Program-made: the position numbers and the translations under genes
Source: Devosia sp. LC5
GTDB taxonomy: Bacteria; Pseudomonadota; Alphaproteobacteria; Rhizobiales; Devosiaceae
Direction: 5' to 3'
Length of the DNA: 64,000 bases
NCBI RefSeq assembly: GCF_000735585.1
Contig: NZ_JNNO01000003.1
Span: 1-64,000 of the forward strand
The notes under the pieces: model-generated
Told to the model about the DNA's origin: nothing
What the model saw: only the letters and a program-made list of their open reading frames with translations
Database searches by the model: none
In this document: piece after piece, positions 9,956 through 17,652 of the stretch
Layout of the letters: every line of letters begins with the position of its first letter
How positions within the stretch are numbered: position 1 is the first letter of the stretch

Positions 9956-10955
9956 GGCAGCCAAGCCGGTCAAAGGCTTGCGCATCGACTTCAAGACATT
10001 GGGGCCGCTGCTGGCGCTCGTCCTGCTGGTGATCCTGGGCTATTCGCTCAATCCCGCCTTTCTCAACGAAGGCAATGTCACCAATATCCTGACCCGCTCG
10101 GCCTTTATCGGCATTATCGCGGTGGGGGCCACTTTCGTCATCACCGCCGGCGGCATCGATCTGTCGGTGGGCTCGATGGCGGCGTTCATCGCCGGCGTCA
10201 TGATCATCGTCATGAACTGGGCCGTGGGCTCGATGGGCGCCTCGATCTGGACCGTGCTGATCGGCGTCGGCTGTTCGCTGATCCTGGGCGTGGGGGCGGG
10301 GTTCATCAATGGCTTTTTGACCACCAAGGCCAAGATCGAGGCCTTTATCGTGACGCTGGGCACCATGGGCATCTACCGCTCTCTGGTGACCTATTTCGCC
10401 GATGGCGGCACGCTGTCGCTGGCCTCGGGCGCCCGCGATATCTATCGCCCGGTCTATTATGACAGCTTCCTGCGCATCCCCATTCCGGTCTGGGTGTTCA
10501 TCTTCGTGGCTATTATCGGCTGGGTGCTGATGAATCGCACTGCCTTTGGCCGCTATTGCATGGCTATCGGCTCCAACGAGCATGTGGCGCGCTATTCGGC
10601 CATCAAGGTCGATCGCGTCCGCACCGCGACTTTCGTGCTGCAGGGGCTGTGCGTGTCGCTGGCCACCATCATCTATGTGCCGCGTCTGGGCTCGGCTTCG
10701 TCGGCGACGGGCGTGCTGTGGGAACTGGAGGCCATTGCCGCGGTGATCATCGGCGGCACCATGCTCAAGGGCGGCTTCGGGCGTATCGGGGGCACCGTCA
10801 TCGGCGCGCTGATCCTCACCGCCATCGGCAATATTCTCAATCTCACCGAGATCATCTCCAACTACCTCAATGGGGCAGTGCAGGGCGTGATCATCGTGGC
10901 GGCGGTCTATCTGCAGCGCGGCTCGCTCCGCACCAGGCGGAAGAAGGCTGAATAA
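9933..10955 (+). CDS. Ribose-class sugar ABC transporter permease (RbsC type)
   Basis: Inner-membrane permease of about 340 residues with multiple hydrophobic helices. It carries BPD_transp_2 hallmarks: 'GATFVITAGGIDLSVGSMAAF' near residues 60-85 and 'LWELEAIAAVIIGGTMLKGGFGRIGGT' near 270-296. An ATG at 9933 or 9936 and a GTG at 9927 are all possible starts; GGGTGGGG just upstream favours the ATGs. It overlaps the ATPase gene, which implies translational coupling. A single permease is expected to dimerise. Confidence 0.93.
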   Translation: MMSVSTHEAAKPVKGLRIDFKTLGPLLALVLLVILGYSLNPAFLNEGNVTNILTRSAFIGIIAVGATFVITAGGIDLSVGSMAAFIAGVMIIVMNWAVGSMGASIWTVLIGVGCSLILGVGAGFINGFLTTKAKIEAFIVTLGTMGIYRSLVTYFADGGTLSLASGARDIYRPVYYDSFLRIPIPVWVFIFVAIIGWVLMNRTAFGRYCMAIGSNEHVARYSAIKVDRVRTATFVLQGLCVSLATIIYVPRLGSASSATGVLWELEAIAAVIIGGTMLKGGFGRIGGTVIGALILTAIGNILNLTEIISNYLNGAVQGVIIVAAVYLQRGSLRTRRKKAE

Positions 10956-11034
10956 GCAATTCACGCCTTTGCAAGGGGCGGGATCACCGGCGCCATTTTG
11001 CGGCGCCAAACATTGGTAGGGAGGACTTTTAGAT

Positions 11035-11982
11035 ATGTCTTTGAAGGCAATCGCACTGGGCTTATTGGCCACCAGCGCGCTGGTCGGAGCGGCCGTCGCG
11101 CAGGACCAGATCAAGATCGGCGTTTCCATTCCAGCTGCCACCCATGGCTTCATGGGCGGGCTGAACTGGCACGCCGCCGAAGCGGAAAAGCGCCTTGAGG
11201 CCGCTAATCCCAATATCGACATCATCATCGTGACGGCCGACGGCCCGGCCGATCAGGCCAGCGACCTGGAAGACCTGGTTTCGGTGCACCAGATCCAGGC
11301 GCTGGTGGTGTTGCCGTTTGAATCCGAACCGCTGACCGAGCCGGTCCGCGCTGTCGCCGATACCGGTGCCTTCATCACCGTGGTCGACCGTGGCCTGACC
11401 GACCCGTCCATCCAGGACGTCTATGTTTCGGGCAACAACACCGAAATGGGCGTGAACTCCGCCGAATACATGAAGACCCGTCTGGGTGAGGGCGACAACA
11501 TCGTCATCCTGCGCGGTATTCCCACCGTGCTCGACACCGAACGCTTCGACGCTTTCATGGGCGCCATCGAAGGTTCGGGCATCAACGTGCTCGACAACAA
11601 GTTCGCCAACTGGAACCGCGACGACGGCTTCGAAGTGATGCAGGACTTCCTGGCTCGCTTCCCCGATATCGACGGCGTCTGGGCACAGGATGACGACATC
11701 ACCCTGGGCGTGGTCGAGGCCATCAAGCAGGCCGGGCGCGAAAGCGAAATGTTCGTGGTCGGCGGCGCCGGCATGAAGGAAATCGTCAAGGGCGTGATGG
11801 ATGGCGACGCATTGGTCCCCGTCGATGTGCTCTATCCGCCGGCCCAGATCGCCACGGCCATGGACGTGACGGTCAACCACTTCATCTCCAATGGCCCGGT
11901 CACTGGCAGCTATATCCTGGGTTCGCCACTGATCACCCAGGAAAACGCCGAGCAGTTCTACTTCCCGGACAGCCCGTTCTAA
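11035..11982 (+). CDS. Periplasmic sugar-binding protein of the ribose-class importer
   Basis: Receptor of 315 residues with a short signal peptide ending GAAVAQ at about residue 22. The mature domain is a Peripla_BP_4/RbsB fold, starting IKIGVSIPAATHGFMGGLNWHA and containing LEDLVSVHQIQALVVLPFE. The start is set by GGGAGGAC 10 nt upstream. The 79-bp gap after the permease contains a small GGCGCC hairpin (10989-11007), which could protect or tune the more abundant binding-protein message. A strong terminator follows. The cluster order ATPase-permease-receptor is normal for CUT2. Confidence 0.93.
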   Translation: MSLKAIALGLLATSALVGAAVAQDQIKIGVSIPAATHGFMGGLNWHAAEAEKRLEAANPNIDIIIVTADGPADQASDLEDLVSVHQIQALVVLPFESEPLTEPVRAVADTGAFITVVDRGLTDPSIQDVYVSGNNTEMGVNSAEYMKTRLGEGDNIVILRGIPTVLDTERFDAFMGAIEGSGINVLDNKFANWNRDDGFEVMQDFLARFPDIDGVWAQDDDITLGVVEAIKQAGRESEMFVVGGAGMKEIVKGVMDGDALVPVDVLYPPAQIATAMDVTVNHFISNGPVTGSYILGSPLITQENAEQFYFPDSPF

Positions 11983-12000
11983 GTTTTTTGCAATACGCAA

Positions 12001-12025
12001 AGGGGCGCTCAGGCGCCCCTTTTTT
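12001..12025 (+). terminator. Rho-independent terminator of the sugar ABC operon
   Basis: AGGGGCGC at 12001-12008 pairs with GCGCCCCT at 12013-12020 around a TCAG loop. A run of T follows to 12025, and the element starts 18 nt after the stop codon. This is the textbook form. Confidence 0.92.
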
Positions 12026-12096
12026 GTGCCTATGGCAGGGTGGGCGAAGAGCCCTTGTTTTTCGTGGTGGTCGCCGGGCGCGTCGCAACCACGGTT

Positions 12097-12173
12097 CTCC
12101 CTCGGGCTTGACCCGAGGGCCTTTTTCAACCCGGCGCGAACGGCGAGTGGCCCTCGGGTCAGGCCCGAGGGAG
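12097..12173. repeat. Nested palindromic repeat, family D
   Basis: Two 25-nt arms (12097-12121 and 12149-12173) are inverted copies with one mismatch. Each arm is itself a hairpin of the form CCCTCGGG-loop-CCCGAGGG. The element lies between two convergent operons, so it could structure both 3' ends. The CTCGGG...GACCC portion recurs in the hairpin at 56900-56957. Confidence 0.75.
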
Positions 12174-12247
12174 ATGCGGTGGTTGGGAGGCGTTGGTGCC
12201 TCGATCTGCTGGCGATAATCAGATGTGGTGGTTAGGAGGGCTGTGCC

Positions 12248-13246
12248 TTACTCCGGCAAGTACGCGTTGCTGTAGTACGGCCCAAAATCGGGCCGTTCCG
12301 CCACGACAGCGCCATCGGCGTCGCGCAGGATCCCGGCCTTGAACAGATAGTCCCCGGTGGCTTCCATTTTGGCCGGGTCGATCGTGCCGATTACCCCATC
12401 GGCGGTTTGCAGGTAATGGCCGTCAATCAGCGCCTGCAACGACGCGCGGATCAGGGGGCGGTCGAGCATGCCTTCATTGGCCGCCAGCAGGATGTCGGTT
12501 GCTTCATCGGGATGCTCGACGGCAAAGGCGAAGCCGCGCTGGGTCGCCGCCATGAAAGCCGCGGCGGTTTGGGGATTGGCGTCGAGATAGGCCTGGCTCG
12601 AGCCGATAAAGGTGGTGTGCTGGTCCGGCACGCCGAAGTCGGCATAGCGGAAGGCGCGTTGTGCCACGTTTTCGAGCTCAGCCTTGACCCCTTCCCAGGT
12701 ATAGACTTCGAGCGTGAAATCGACCGCGCCATTGGCCAGCGCCTCATAGGCCGAAGTGCCCAAGGTCACGGTTTCGAACTCGCCCTTGCCGCCATCGTGG
12801 CGGATGATGTTGCCGATCAGCGCATTTTCCCAGTCGCTGCCAAAGCCGCCATAGGTGAGGCCGTCTAGGTCTTTGGGGGTCTGGATATCGGTGCGATCAT
12901 CATAGAACACCAGCCGGCCGGTCTCGGTTTGCACCACAGCATAAGTGGCCACCAGATCGGCGCCCGCAGTGCGCTGCGTCATCAGCGATATGGTGCCGAA
13001 AATACCGAAATCGGCGACGTGATTGGCCACCAGCGCACCGGCCGAGGTGTCGCTATAGGGCAGGATATCCACGTCCAGCCCGGCCTCGGCGTAGAAGCCC
13101 TTGGCTTGAGCCACATAGAGGCCGATGTGATTGGTATTGGGCGTCCAGTCGAGCGCCATGGTGACCTTTCGCGTCTGGGCCAAAGCGGGTGTGGCGATCA
13201 GGCTTGTTGCAAGCATGGCGGCGAAAAAACTGCGGCGGGAAAGCAT
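12248..13246 (-). CDS. thiY: ThiY-like periplasmic receptor for a thiamine pyrimidine precursor
   Basis: NMT1/THI5-like binding protein of about 332 residues. It begins with a twin-arginine signal (SRRSFFAAML) ending PALAQ, which suggests Tat rather than Sec export. The mature start KVTMALDWTPNTNHIGLYVAQAKGFYAEAGLDV is characteristic of receptors for formylaminopyrimidine/HMP-type compounds. It is last in the riboswitch-controlled ykoF-thiX-thiZ-thiY operon. An ATG at 13246 is preferred over a GTG at 13252. Ligand assignment rests on family and operon context. Confidence 0.9.
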   Translation of the reverse strand: MLSRRSFFAAMLATSLIATPALAQTRKVTMALDWTPNTNHIGLYVAQAKGFYAEAGLDVDILPYSDTSAGALVANHVADFGIFGTISLMTQRTAGADLVATYAVVQTETGRLVFYDDRTDIQTPKDLDGLTYGGFGSDWENALIGNIIRHDGGKGEFETVTLGTSAYEALANGAVDFTLEVYTWEGVKAELENVAQRAFRYADFGVPDQHTTFIGSSQAYLDANPQTAAAFMAATQRGFAFAVEHPDEATDILLAANEGMLDRPLIRASLQALIDGHYLQTADGVIGTIDPAKMEATGDYLFKAGILRDADGAVVAERPDFGPYYSNAYLPE

Positions 13247-13248
13247 GG

Positions 13249-14004
13249 TCACGTCTCCGATGGGGGATTGAGCAGGGTTTCTAGAATGTCGGCCTCGATG
13301 GCGCTGGCCTCGGGCGAGGCCAGGTCGCGGCGCGGGCGGGAGAGGGGCACGATGATTTCGCGCAGCACCCGGGCCGGGCGCTCGGTCAGCACATAGATGC
13401 GATCGGACAGGAAAACCGCCTCGCGCACATCATGGGTGATCAGCAGGGCGGTCCAATTGTGGTGCTCCCACATGGTTTCCAGCCACCGCTGCATGCCACT
13501 GCGGGTGAGAGCATCGAGCGCGCCGAACGGCTCGTCGAGCAGCAGCATGGCGCGATCCTGTACCACGGTGCGCAGCAAGGCCGCGCGCTGGCGCATGCCG
13601 CCGGACAATTGCGCCGGATAATGCTGCTCGAAGCCATCCAGTCCGAATTCGGCGAACAGGGGCGCAACGCGTTGGCGGGCAGAATCGCGGGCCATGCCCT
13701 GCACTTCAAGACCCAGCGTCGTATTGTCGATGATCCGCCGCCAGGGCATCAGCGCATCGCGCTGCGGCATGAAGGCGAAGGGCTGCGTCTCCTCGGCCAA
13801 GGCCGTTCCGTCGAAGAGGATCTCGCCGCCATCGGGCCGCAATCCGCCGGTCAGCAGCTTGAAAATGGTAGATTTTCCGGCGCCGGAAGGGCCGAGAATG
13901 GAGACGAATTCACCGGGCCGCACTGACAGCGAAATATCGGCCAGCACGTCGAGATCGCCAAAGCGCTTGTGCAGATTGCGCAATTCCAGCTTTGCCGCGC
14001 TCAT
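13249..14004 (-). CDS. thiZ: ThiZ-like ABC transporter ATPase
   Basis: ATPase of 251 residues from the ATG at 14004 (MSAAKLELRNLHKRFG). The frame stays open upstream through the permease gene, but in the wrong frame to be coding there. Walker A GPSGAGKST, signature LSGGMRQR and Walker B LLLDEPFGALD are present, with ITHDVREAVFLSDRI following. This is the nitrate/taurine/HMP-type ATPase class. It overlaps thiX by 4 nt and energises uptake of a pyrimidine precursor of thiamine. Confidence 0.92.
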   Translation of the reverse strand: MSAAKLELRNLHKRFGDLDVLADISLSVRPGEFVSILGPSGAGKSTIFKLLTGGLRPDGGEILFDGTALAEETQPFAFMPQRDALMPWRRIIDNTTLGLEVQGMARDSARQRVAPLFAEFGLDGFEQHYPAQLSGGMRQRAALLRTVVQDRAMLLLDEPFGALDALTRSGMQRWLETMWEHHNWTALLITHDVREAVFLSDRIYVLTERPARVLREIIVPLSRPRRDLASPEASAIEADILETLLNPPSET

Positions 14005-14789
14005 GGCTTGCGCTCCGCGGCCAGCTTGTCCCAGGGCATGGCCAGCCGCTGGATCAGGATTGTGATGCCGAACAACACCAGCGTCAGCGTGGCGCTGATC
14101 AGCACGGCGGCCAGCACCAGATCGGGGCGGAAATTGTTCTTGGCGTTGAGGATGTAGATGCCCAGCCCCTTCGCCGCCCCGGCATATTCGGCAAAGATCG
14201 CGCCGACCACCGCATAGGTGATGGAAATGCGCAGGCCCGCGAAGAAATAGGGCAGGGACGATGGTAGCCGCGCAAGGAGAAATATGCGCATCGGGGAGGC
14301 GCCCATCGAGGCCAGCAAGGACTCGATATCCTCCTCGGTCGCCGCATAACCCTGCACCAGCGCCACCAGCATGGGAAAGAAGGTGACCAAAGCCACCAGC
14401 ATGATCTTGGGCGCCAGCCCGAAGCCGAACCACAGCACGATCAGCGGGGCGATGGCGACCAGCGGCAGCGTCTGGCTGATGATGAAAACCGGAAACAGCG
14501 CCCGCCGCAGCGGTTTGAAAAAGTCGATCAGCACCGAGAAGATGAAGGCCGCAGCCAGTGAGCAGGCAAAGCCCAACAGGGTGGCGCTGATGGTGGGCAG
14601 CGTGTTCTCGAGCAGCGCGGGCCAGTTTTGTACGGCCTGAGCGATAACGCGAGATGGGGCGGGCAGGGTGGTCGGGGAAATGCCGGAGAGGCGGGCATAG
14701 GCTTCCCAGGCGAGGATCAGCGTACCGACCGAGAGCAGGGCCGGGGCGATTCTGCCGAGGCTGGACGCGATTGCGCGCGATGTGGACAT
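14001..14789 (-). CDS. thiX: ThiX-like ABC transporter permease
   Basis: Inner-membrane permease of about 262 residues, type I importer fold. It has roughly six hydrophobic helices, and the coupling EAA-like loop falls in 'LASMGASPMRIFLLARLPSSLPYFFAGLRI' (about residues 155-185). The ATG at 14789 is preferred, but the ribosome site is weak and a TTG at 14822 in the same frame is possible. It is separated from upstream ykoF by 133 bp holding a palindromic repeat. Confidence 0.9.
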   Translation of the reverse strand: MSTSRAIASSLGRIAPALLSVGTLILAWEAYARLSGISPTTLPAPSRVIAQAVQNWPALLENTLPTISATLLGFACSLAAAFIFSVLIDFFKPLRRALFPVFIISQTLPLVAIAPLIVLWFGFGLAPKIMLVALVTFFPMLVALVQGYAATEEDIESLLASMGASPMRIFLLARLPSSLPYFFAGLRISITYAVVGAIFAEYAGAAKGLGIYILNAKNNFRPDLVLAAVLISATLTLVLFGITILIQRLAMPWDKLAAERKP

Positions 14790-14823
14790 GGGGGGATTTT
14801 CCGGGTGGGCGCGATATCCCAAC

Positions 14824-14910
14824 AGACCTCATCCTGAGCTTGTCGAAGGACGAGGCCGTGGCACCATGGCGGGCACGACCTCGTGGTTCGACAGGCTCAC
14901 CATGAGGTCT
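14824..14910. repeat. Palindromic repeat, family C, inside the thi operon
   Basis: Long imperfect inverted repeat. Outer arms AGACCTCAT and ATGAGGTCT bound the element. Inner complementary segments include CTTGTCGAA (left) and TTCGACAGG (right), with ACGAGG/CCTCGT further inside. It fills most of the gap between ykoF and thiX, so it is transcribed with the operon. Similar 'CTTGTCGAAGG...GGTTCGACAGG' palindromes are familiar as dispersed repeats in alphaproteobacteria. Confidence 0.75.
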
Positions 14911-14922
14911 GCTGGGCGTGAG

Positions 14923-15531
14923 CTAGCGCGGGGTCGGGCTGTTGGCGGAGACCGTCAGGTCGATGGTGACGTGTCCCTCGGGCGGGCCAAACCGGCAGAG
15001 CGCTGCCTGCACCGTGGCGAAGACCGCGCCGGCGTCACCGCCCAGCTTGGTGCAGAAATTCTTGGCCCGATCGAAGGTGCCGGACTGCTTGAGGAAGTCG
15101 ATGCAACCGTAGATTTCGTCCATGTGATCATTGGTATCCATCACGTAGAGCGAAAATTGCGCCGCGCTCGGCATGTCGGTCACCGGGGCTGATTGCACGG
15201 AATCCAGCGCCATTTGCTTGCGCTGCTCGAGCGGCAGCACGGGCCCGCCATATTCGGTTGTGTAGCAGACCGCATCGTCGGGCTCGCCCGGGCAGCCACG
15301 CGAAATCGTGGCATGCAGCACGCAATGCTTGCCACTTTTCGCCGCCGCGACGAACAGGTCGCGCATGGCCGGAAACAGCACTTCGGGCGCCCCGACCAAC
15401 AGGGTGGAAATATCGTCGGTCTGCACCTGCAGCCGATCGCGATAGGGATCGAGCGCGCTCAGCGCGCCCAGGATGACGCCGACGAAATCGTCGGCCATAG
15501 GATAGATGGAAATTTGTGCGCCAGAATACAT
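14923..15531 (-). CDS. YkoF-family thiamine/HMP-binding protein
   Basis: Protein of 202 residues with no signal peptide, matching the YkoF architecture of two similar ferredoxin-like halves. The first is about residues 5-85 (GAQISIYPMADDFVGVILGAL) and the second about 110-200 (AAQFSLYVMDTNDHMDEIYGCIDFLKQSGTF). Bacillus YkoF binds thiamine and is linked to HMP-precursor uptake. It is first in the thi operon, 5-10 nt downstream of a TPP riboswitch, which supports the call. Its cytoplasmic role, as thiamine buffer or salvage helper, is inferred. Confidence 0.9.
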   Translation of the reverse strand: MYSGAQISIYPMADDFVGVILGALSALDPYRDRLQVQTDDISTLLVGAPEVLFPAMRDLFVAAAKSGKHCVLHATISRGCPGEPDDAVCYTTEYGGPVLPLEQRKQMALDSVQSAPVTDMPSAAQFSLYVMDTNDHMDEIYGCIDFLKQSGTFDRAKNFCTKLGGDAGAVFATVQAALCRFGPPEGHVTIDLTVSANSPTPR

Positions 15532-15533
15532 AG

Positions 15534-15640
15534 CCCCGCCTCGCTCCGCTGGTATTACCCAGATCAGCTACTAGGGTTTGAAGGCTTGCCGCCCGCGTCT
15601 CAGCCCCGGCTATACGGAGCACCCCTGTGGATGGGCGCAA
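15534..15640 (-). promoter_or_regulatory. TPP riboswitch (THI element)
   Basis: Read on the minus strand, the element has the conserved blocks in order: AGGGGTGCTC, GGGGCTGAGA, AACCCT, then GCTGATCTGGGTAATACC and AGCGGAGCGAGG. These are the P2/P4 core and pyrophosphate-sensing sequences of the thiamine pyrophosphate aptamer. The closing GGCGGGGC strand lies immediately before the ykoF start codon and contains its ribosome-binding purines. Ligand binding would therefore most simply block translation initiation. It controls ykoF-thiX-thiZ-thiY. Confidence 0.96.
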
Positions 15641-15689
15641 TCAATCAGCTTGCGGCGGCAATGGCAAGCCGGTTTGTGACGGAATTTTT

Positions 15690-15989
15690 CTAGCCAATAA
15701 AATGCCGCAACAGCCCCGTGGCGGCGACGGCAACCATCACCGTTGGCAGCATGGACAGGCGCGTAGCCGCCAGCAGGGTGATGGCAATGGCGACCAGATC
15801 GGCAGGATTGTTGGCGACGAAATGCGGCGCGATCACCGAAATCAGCACGCAGCCGGGCGCGGCTTCCATCAGAGCCGTGGCACGCGGGCTGAGCGTGCGA
15901 TTGCGCAGCACCAGATAGCCGATGATCCTTGTGCAATAGGTGGCAGAGGCCATCAGCACGATGGTGAGGACGGTCAGGGGATCGATCAT
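15690..15989 (-). CDS. azlD: AzlD-family branched-chain amino acid exporter subunit
   Basis: Small integral membrane protein of 99 residues with about four hydrophobic helices. 'MASATYCTRIIGYLVLRNRTLSPRATALMEAAPGCVLISVIAP' is typical of AzlD. It starts by a 4-nt overlap with azlC (ATGA-type coupling). The AzlCD pair exports branched-chain amino acids such as valine, leucine or azaleucine. No Lrp-type regulator gene is adjacent. Confidence 0.92.
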   Translation of the reverse strand: MIDPLTVLTIVLMASATYCTRIIGYLVLRNRTLSPRATALMEAAPGCVLISVIAPHFVANNPADLVAIAITLLAATRLSMLPTVMVAVAATGLLRHFIG

Positions 15990-16726
15990 GCATCGTCTCC
16001 TGCCAGCACATAGGCTGCGATCAGGCCGGACACGGCGCCTGCCGCCACATACCAGGCGCCAGGTACGAAGAGATAGGTGAGCGCCGCGACCACCAGGCTC
16101 ACCAGCCACGGCCGGGCGGCAGCAAAGCCCTTCCACATGCCGGCCATCAGCACGAGGAACACGGCCGGAAATGCCATGTCGAAGCCATAGGCTTCCACAT
16201 CGCCCAGCACCGGGCCTAAAGCCGCGCCCAGCGTGGTGAAGCCGACCCAGGCGACATAGAAGACCAGCGCGGTGCCCAGGTAATAGGGCAGGCTGAATGC
16301 CGGCTGCATCCCCTGCTCGGTGCGGGCCTTGGCATCGCTGAGGCCCAGCGCCCAGCTTTCGTCGGTCATGGCGAATAGCGCCGGCAATGCCTTGCGCTTG
16401 GGCAGGTGCCGCAGGAAGGGCGCAATGGCCGCGCCCATCAGCAGATGCCGGCTATTGACCAGGAAGGTAATGGCCACGATCAGCATGATATGCGGGGGCG
16501 AAGTCCAGAGCTGGATGGCGGCAAATTCCGAGCCGCCGGCAAAGTTCAGCCCCGTCATCAACGGCACTTCGATGACGCTCAGACCCTTCTGCGCAGCCTG
16601 CGCGCCCAGCACCAGAGCATAGGGAACAATGCCGAGCAGGACCGGAATGCAGCCCTTGATGCCGCGCCAGAGTTCGGACTGAATGGGGGCTTGCTGCATG
16701 CTCGCCTCGCCTTCCATCGCGCTCAT
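15986..16726 (-). CDS. azlC: AzlC-family branched-chain amino acid exporter subunit
   Basis: Membrane protein of about 246 residues from the ATG at 16726, which has AGGAGA 5 nt upstream. A longer reading to 16858 would run over the terminator of the neighbouring gene. AzlC features are visible: GIKGCIPVLLGIVPYALVLGAQA near the N-terminus and 'NSRHLLMGAAIAPFLRHLP', followed by MTDESWAL. It is the first gene of the azlCD pair. Confidence 0.92.
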   Translation of the reverse strand: MSAMEGEASMQQAPIQSELWRGIKGCIPVLLGIVPYALVLGAQAAQKGLSVIEVPLMTGLNFAGGSEFAAIQLWTSPPHIMLIVAITFLVNSRHLLMGAAIAPFLRHLPKRKALPALFAMTDESWALGLSDAKARTEQGMQPAFSLPYYLGTALVFYVAWVGFTTLGAALGPVLGDVEAYGFDMAFPAVFLVLMAGMWKGFAAARPWLVSLVVAALTYLFVPGAWYVAAGAVSGLIAAYVLAGDDA

Positions 16727-16800
16727 GATAGTCTCCTGCCCGGCCGGGCGGTTGCCCCAAAGGCGGCTCTTGTAATGCAGTTCGGGCGATTGGGGTGTGA

Positions 16801-16834
16801 AAAACGAAAAAATCGGAGCCGAAGCCCCGATTTT
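16801..16834 (-). terminator. Terminator of the outer membrane protein gene
   Basis: AAAATCGG at 16809-16816 pairs perfectly with CCGATTTT at 16827-16834. Read on the minus strand, the stem is followed by TTTTTTCGTTTT. It lies about 60 nt past the stop codon of the omp gene and ends that transcript before azlC. Confidence 0.85.
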
Positions 16835-16896
16835 CCGTGTCGTGCCGATGGAGGTCAATGCACGAGGAGCGGCCGCAATGCAGCGCGGCCGTTATT

Positions 16897-17550
16897 TTAG
16901 AAGCGGTAGTTCACGCCGAGAGTGAAGGCATGGTTGGTCAGATCGTCGGTGCGGCCCACGCCGGCGACGGTGCTGTCCACGTCGAAATAGCGGGTCTGCA
17001 GATATTCGGCGCGCACGCTGATATTGTTGCCCAGATCCTGCTCGACGCCTGCGCCGAACACGGCGCCGGCATAGGTGTCGGTGCCCGAAGTGGTGGTGCC
17101 CGAGGGCTCCAGCTCAGCCAGCGAAACGCCGGCGGTGCCGTAGATCAGGGTGCTGCCCAGCGCCACACCGGCGCGGCCCTTGGCGGCCAGCGACCAGTTC
17201 TGCGTCAGGCCGGCATCGGGGGTGAGTTCGTAGCGCAGCTCATCGCTGAGCGTGCCGGACACTTCGCCGCCGACCACGAACTGGTCGAACTGCTGCAGAT
17301 AGCCGGCCTGCACGCCGCCCGAGAAGCTGCTGTTGTCGAACTCATCGGCGCTGATCATACCGGCATGGGCACCAGCATAAAAGCCGGTCCAGGTGTCGGT
17401 TGCAACGGCCAGGCCCGCATCGGGATAGGCGATCTGGGCGGGCGCCGGGGTATAGAGATCGGCAGCCTGGGTGGCGGAAACCGATGCGACGACGGCAGTG
17501 CCGCTCAGCAGGGCGGCGAGGGTAAGGGTGCGAAGGGACACTTGGGTCAT
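16897..17550 (-). CDS. Outer membrane beta-barrel protein (Omp25/Omp31-like)
   Basis: Exported protein of 217 residues. The signal peptide of about 30 residues ends SATQAAD, followed by LYTPAPAQ as in Rhizobiales Omp25/Omp31/RopB proteins. The mature sequence alternates polar and hydrophobic residues, contains WTGFYAGAHAG and ends in YRF with the C-terminal Phe used by the BAM machinery. It probably forms an 8-stranded barrel. It is monocistronic and has its own terminator. Confidence 0.9.
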   Translation of the reverse strand: MTQVSLRTLTLAALLSGTAVVASVSATQAADLYTPAPAQIAYPDAGLAVATDTWTGFYAGAHAGMISADEFDNSSFSGGVQAGYLQQFDQFVVGGEVSGTLSDELRYELTPDAGLTQNWSLAAKGRAGVALGSTLIYGTAGVSLAELEPSGTTTSGTDTYAGAVFGAGVEQDLGNNISVRAEYLQTRYFDVDSTVAGVGRTDDLTNHAFTLGVNYRF

Positions 17551-17652
17551 ACTCCTGAGAAATCGCTGCGCAGCGGCGGTTTGGTTCGCCTCGGCATGAG
17601 GCGCTTGTCCGCTGTGCTGATGCCAGATTGACCGCCCAAGATTGCGTGGGCC

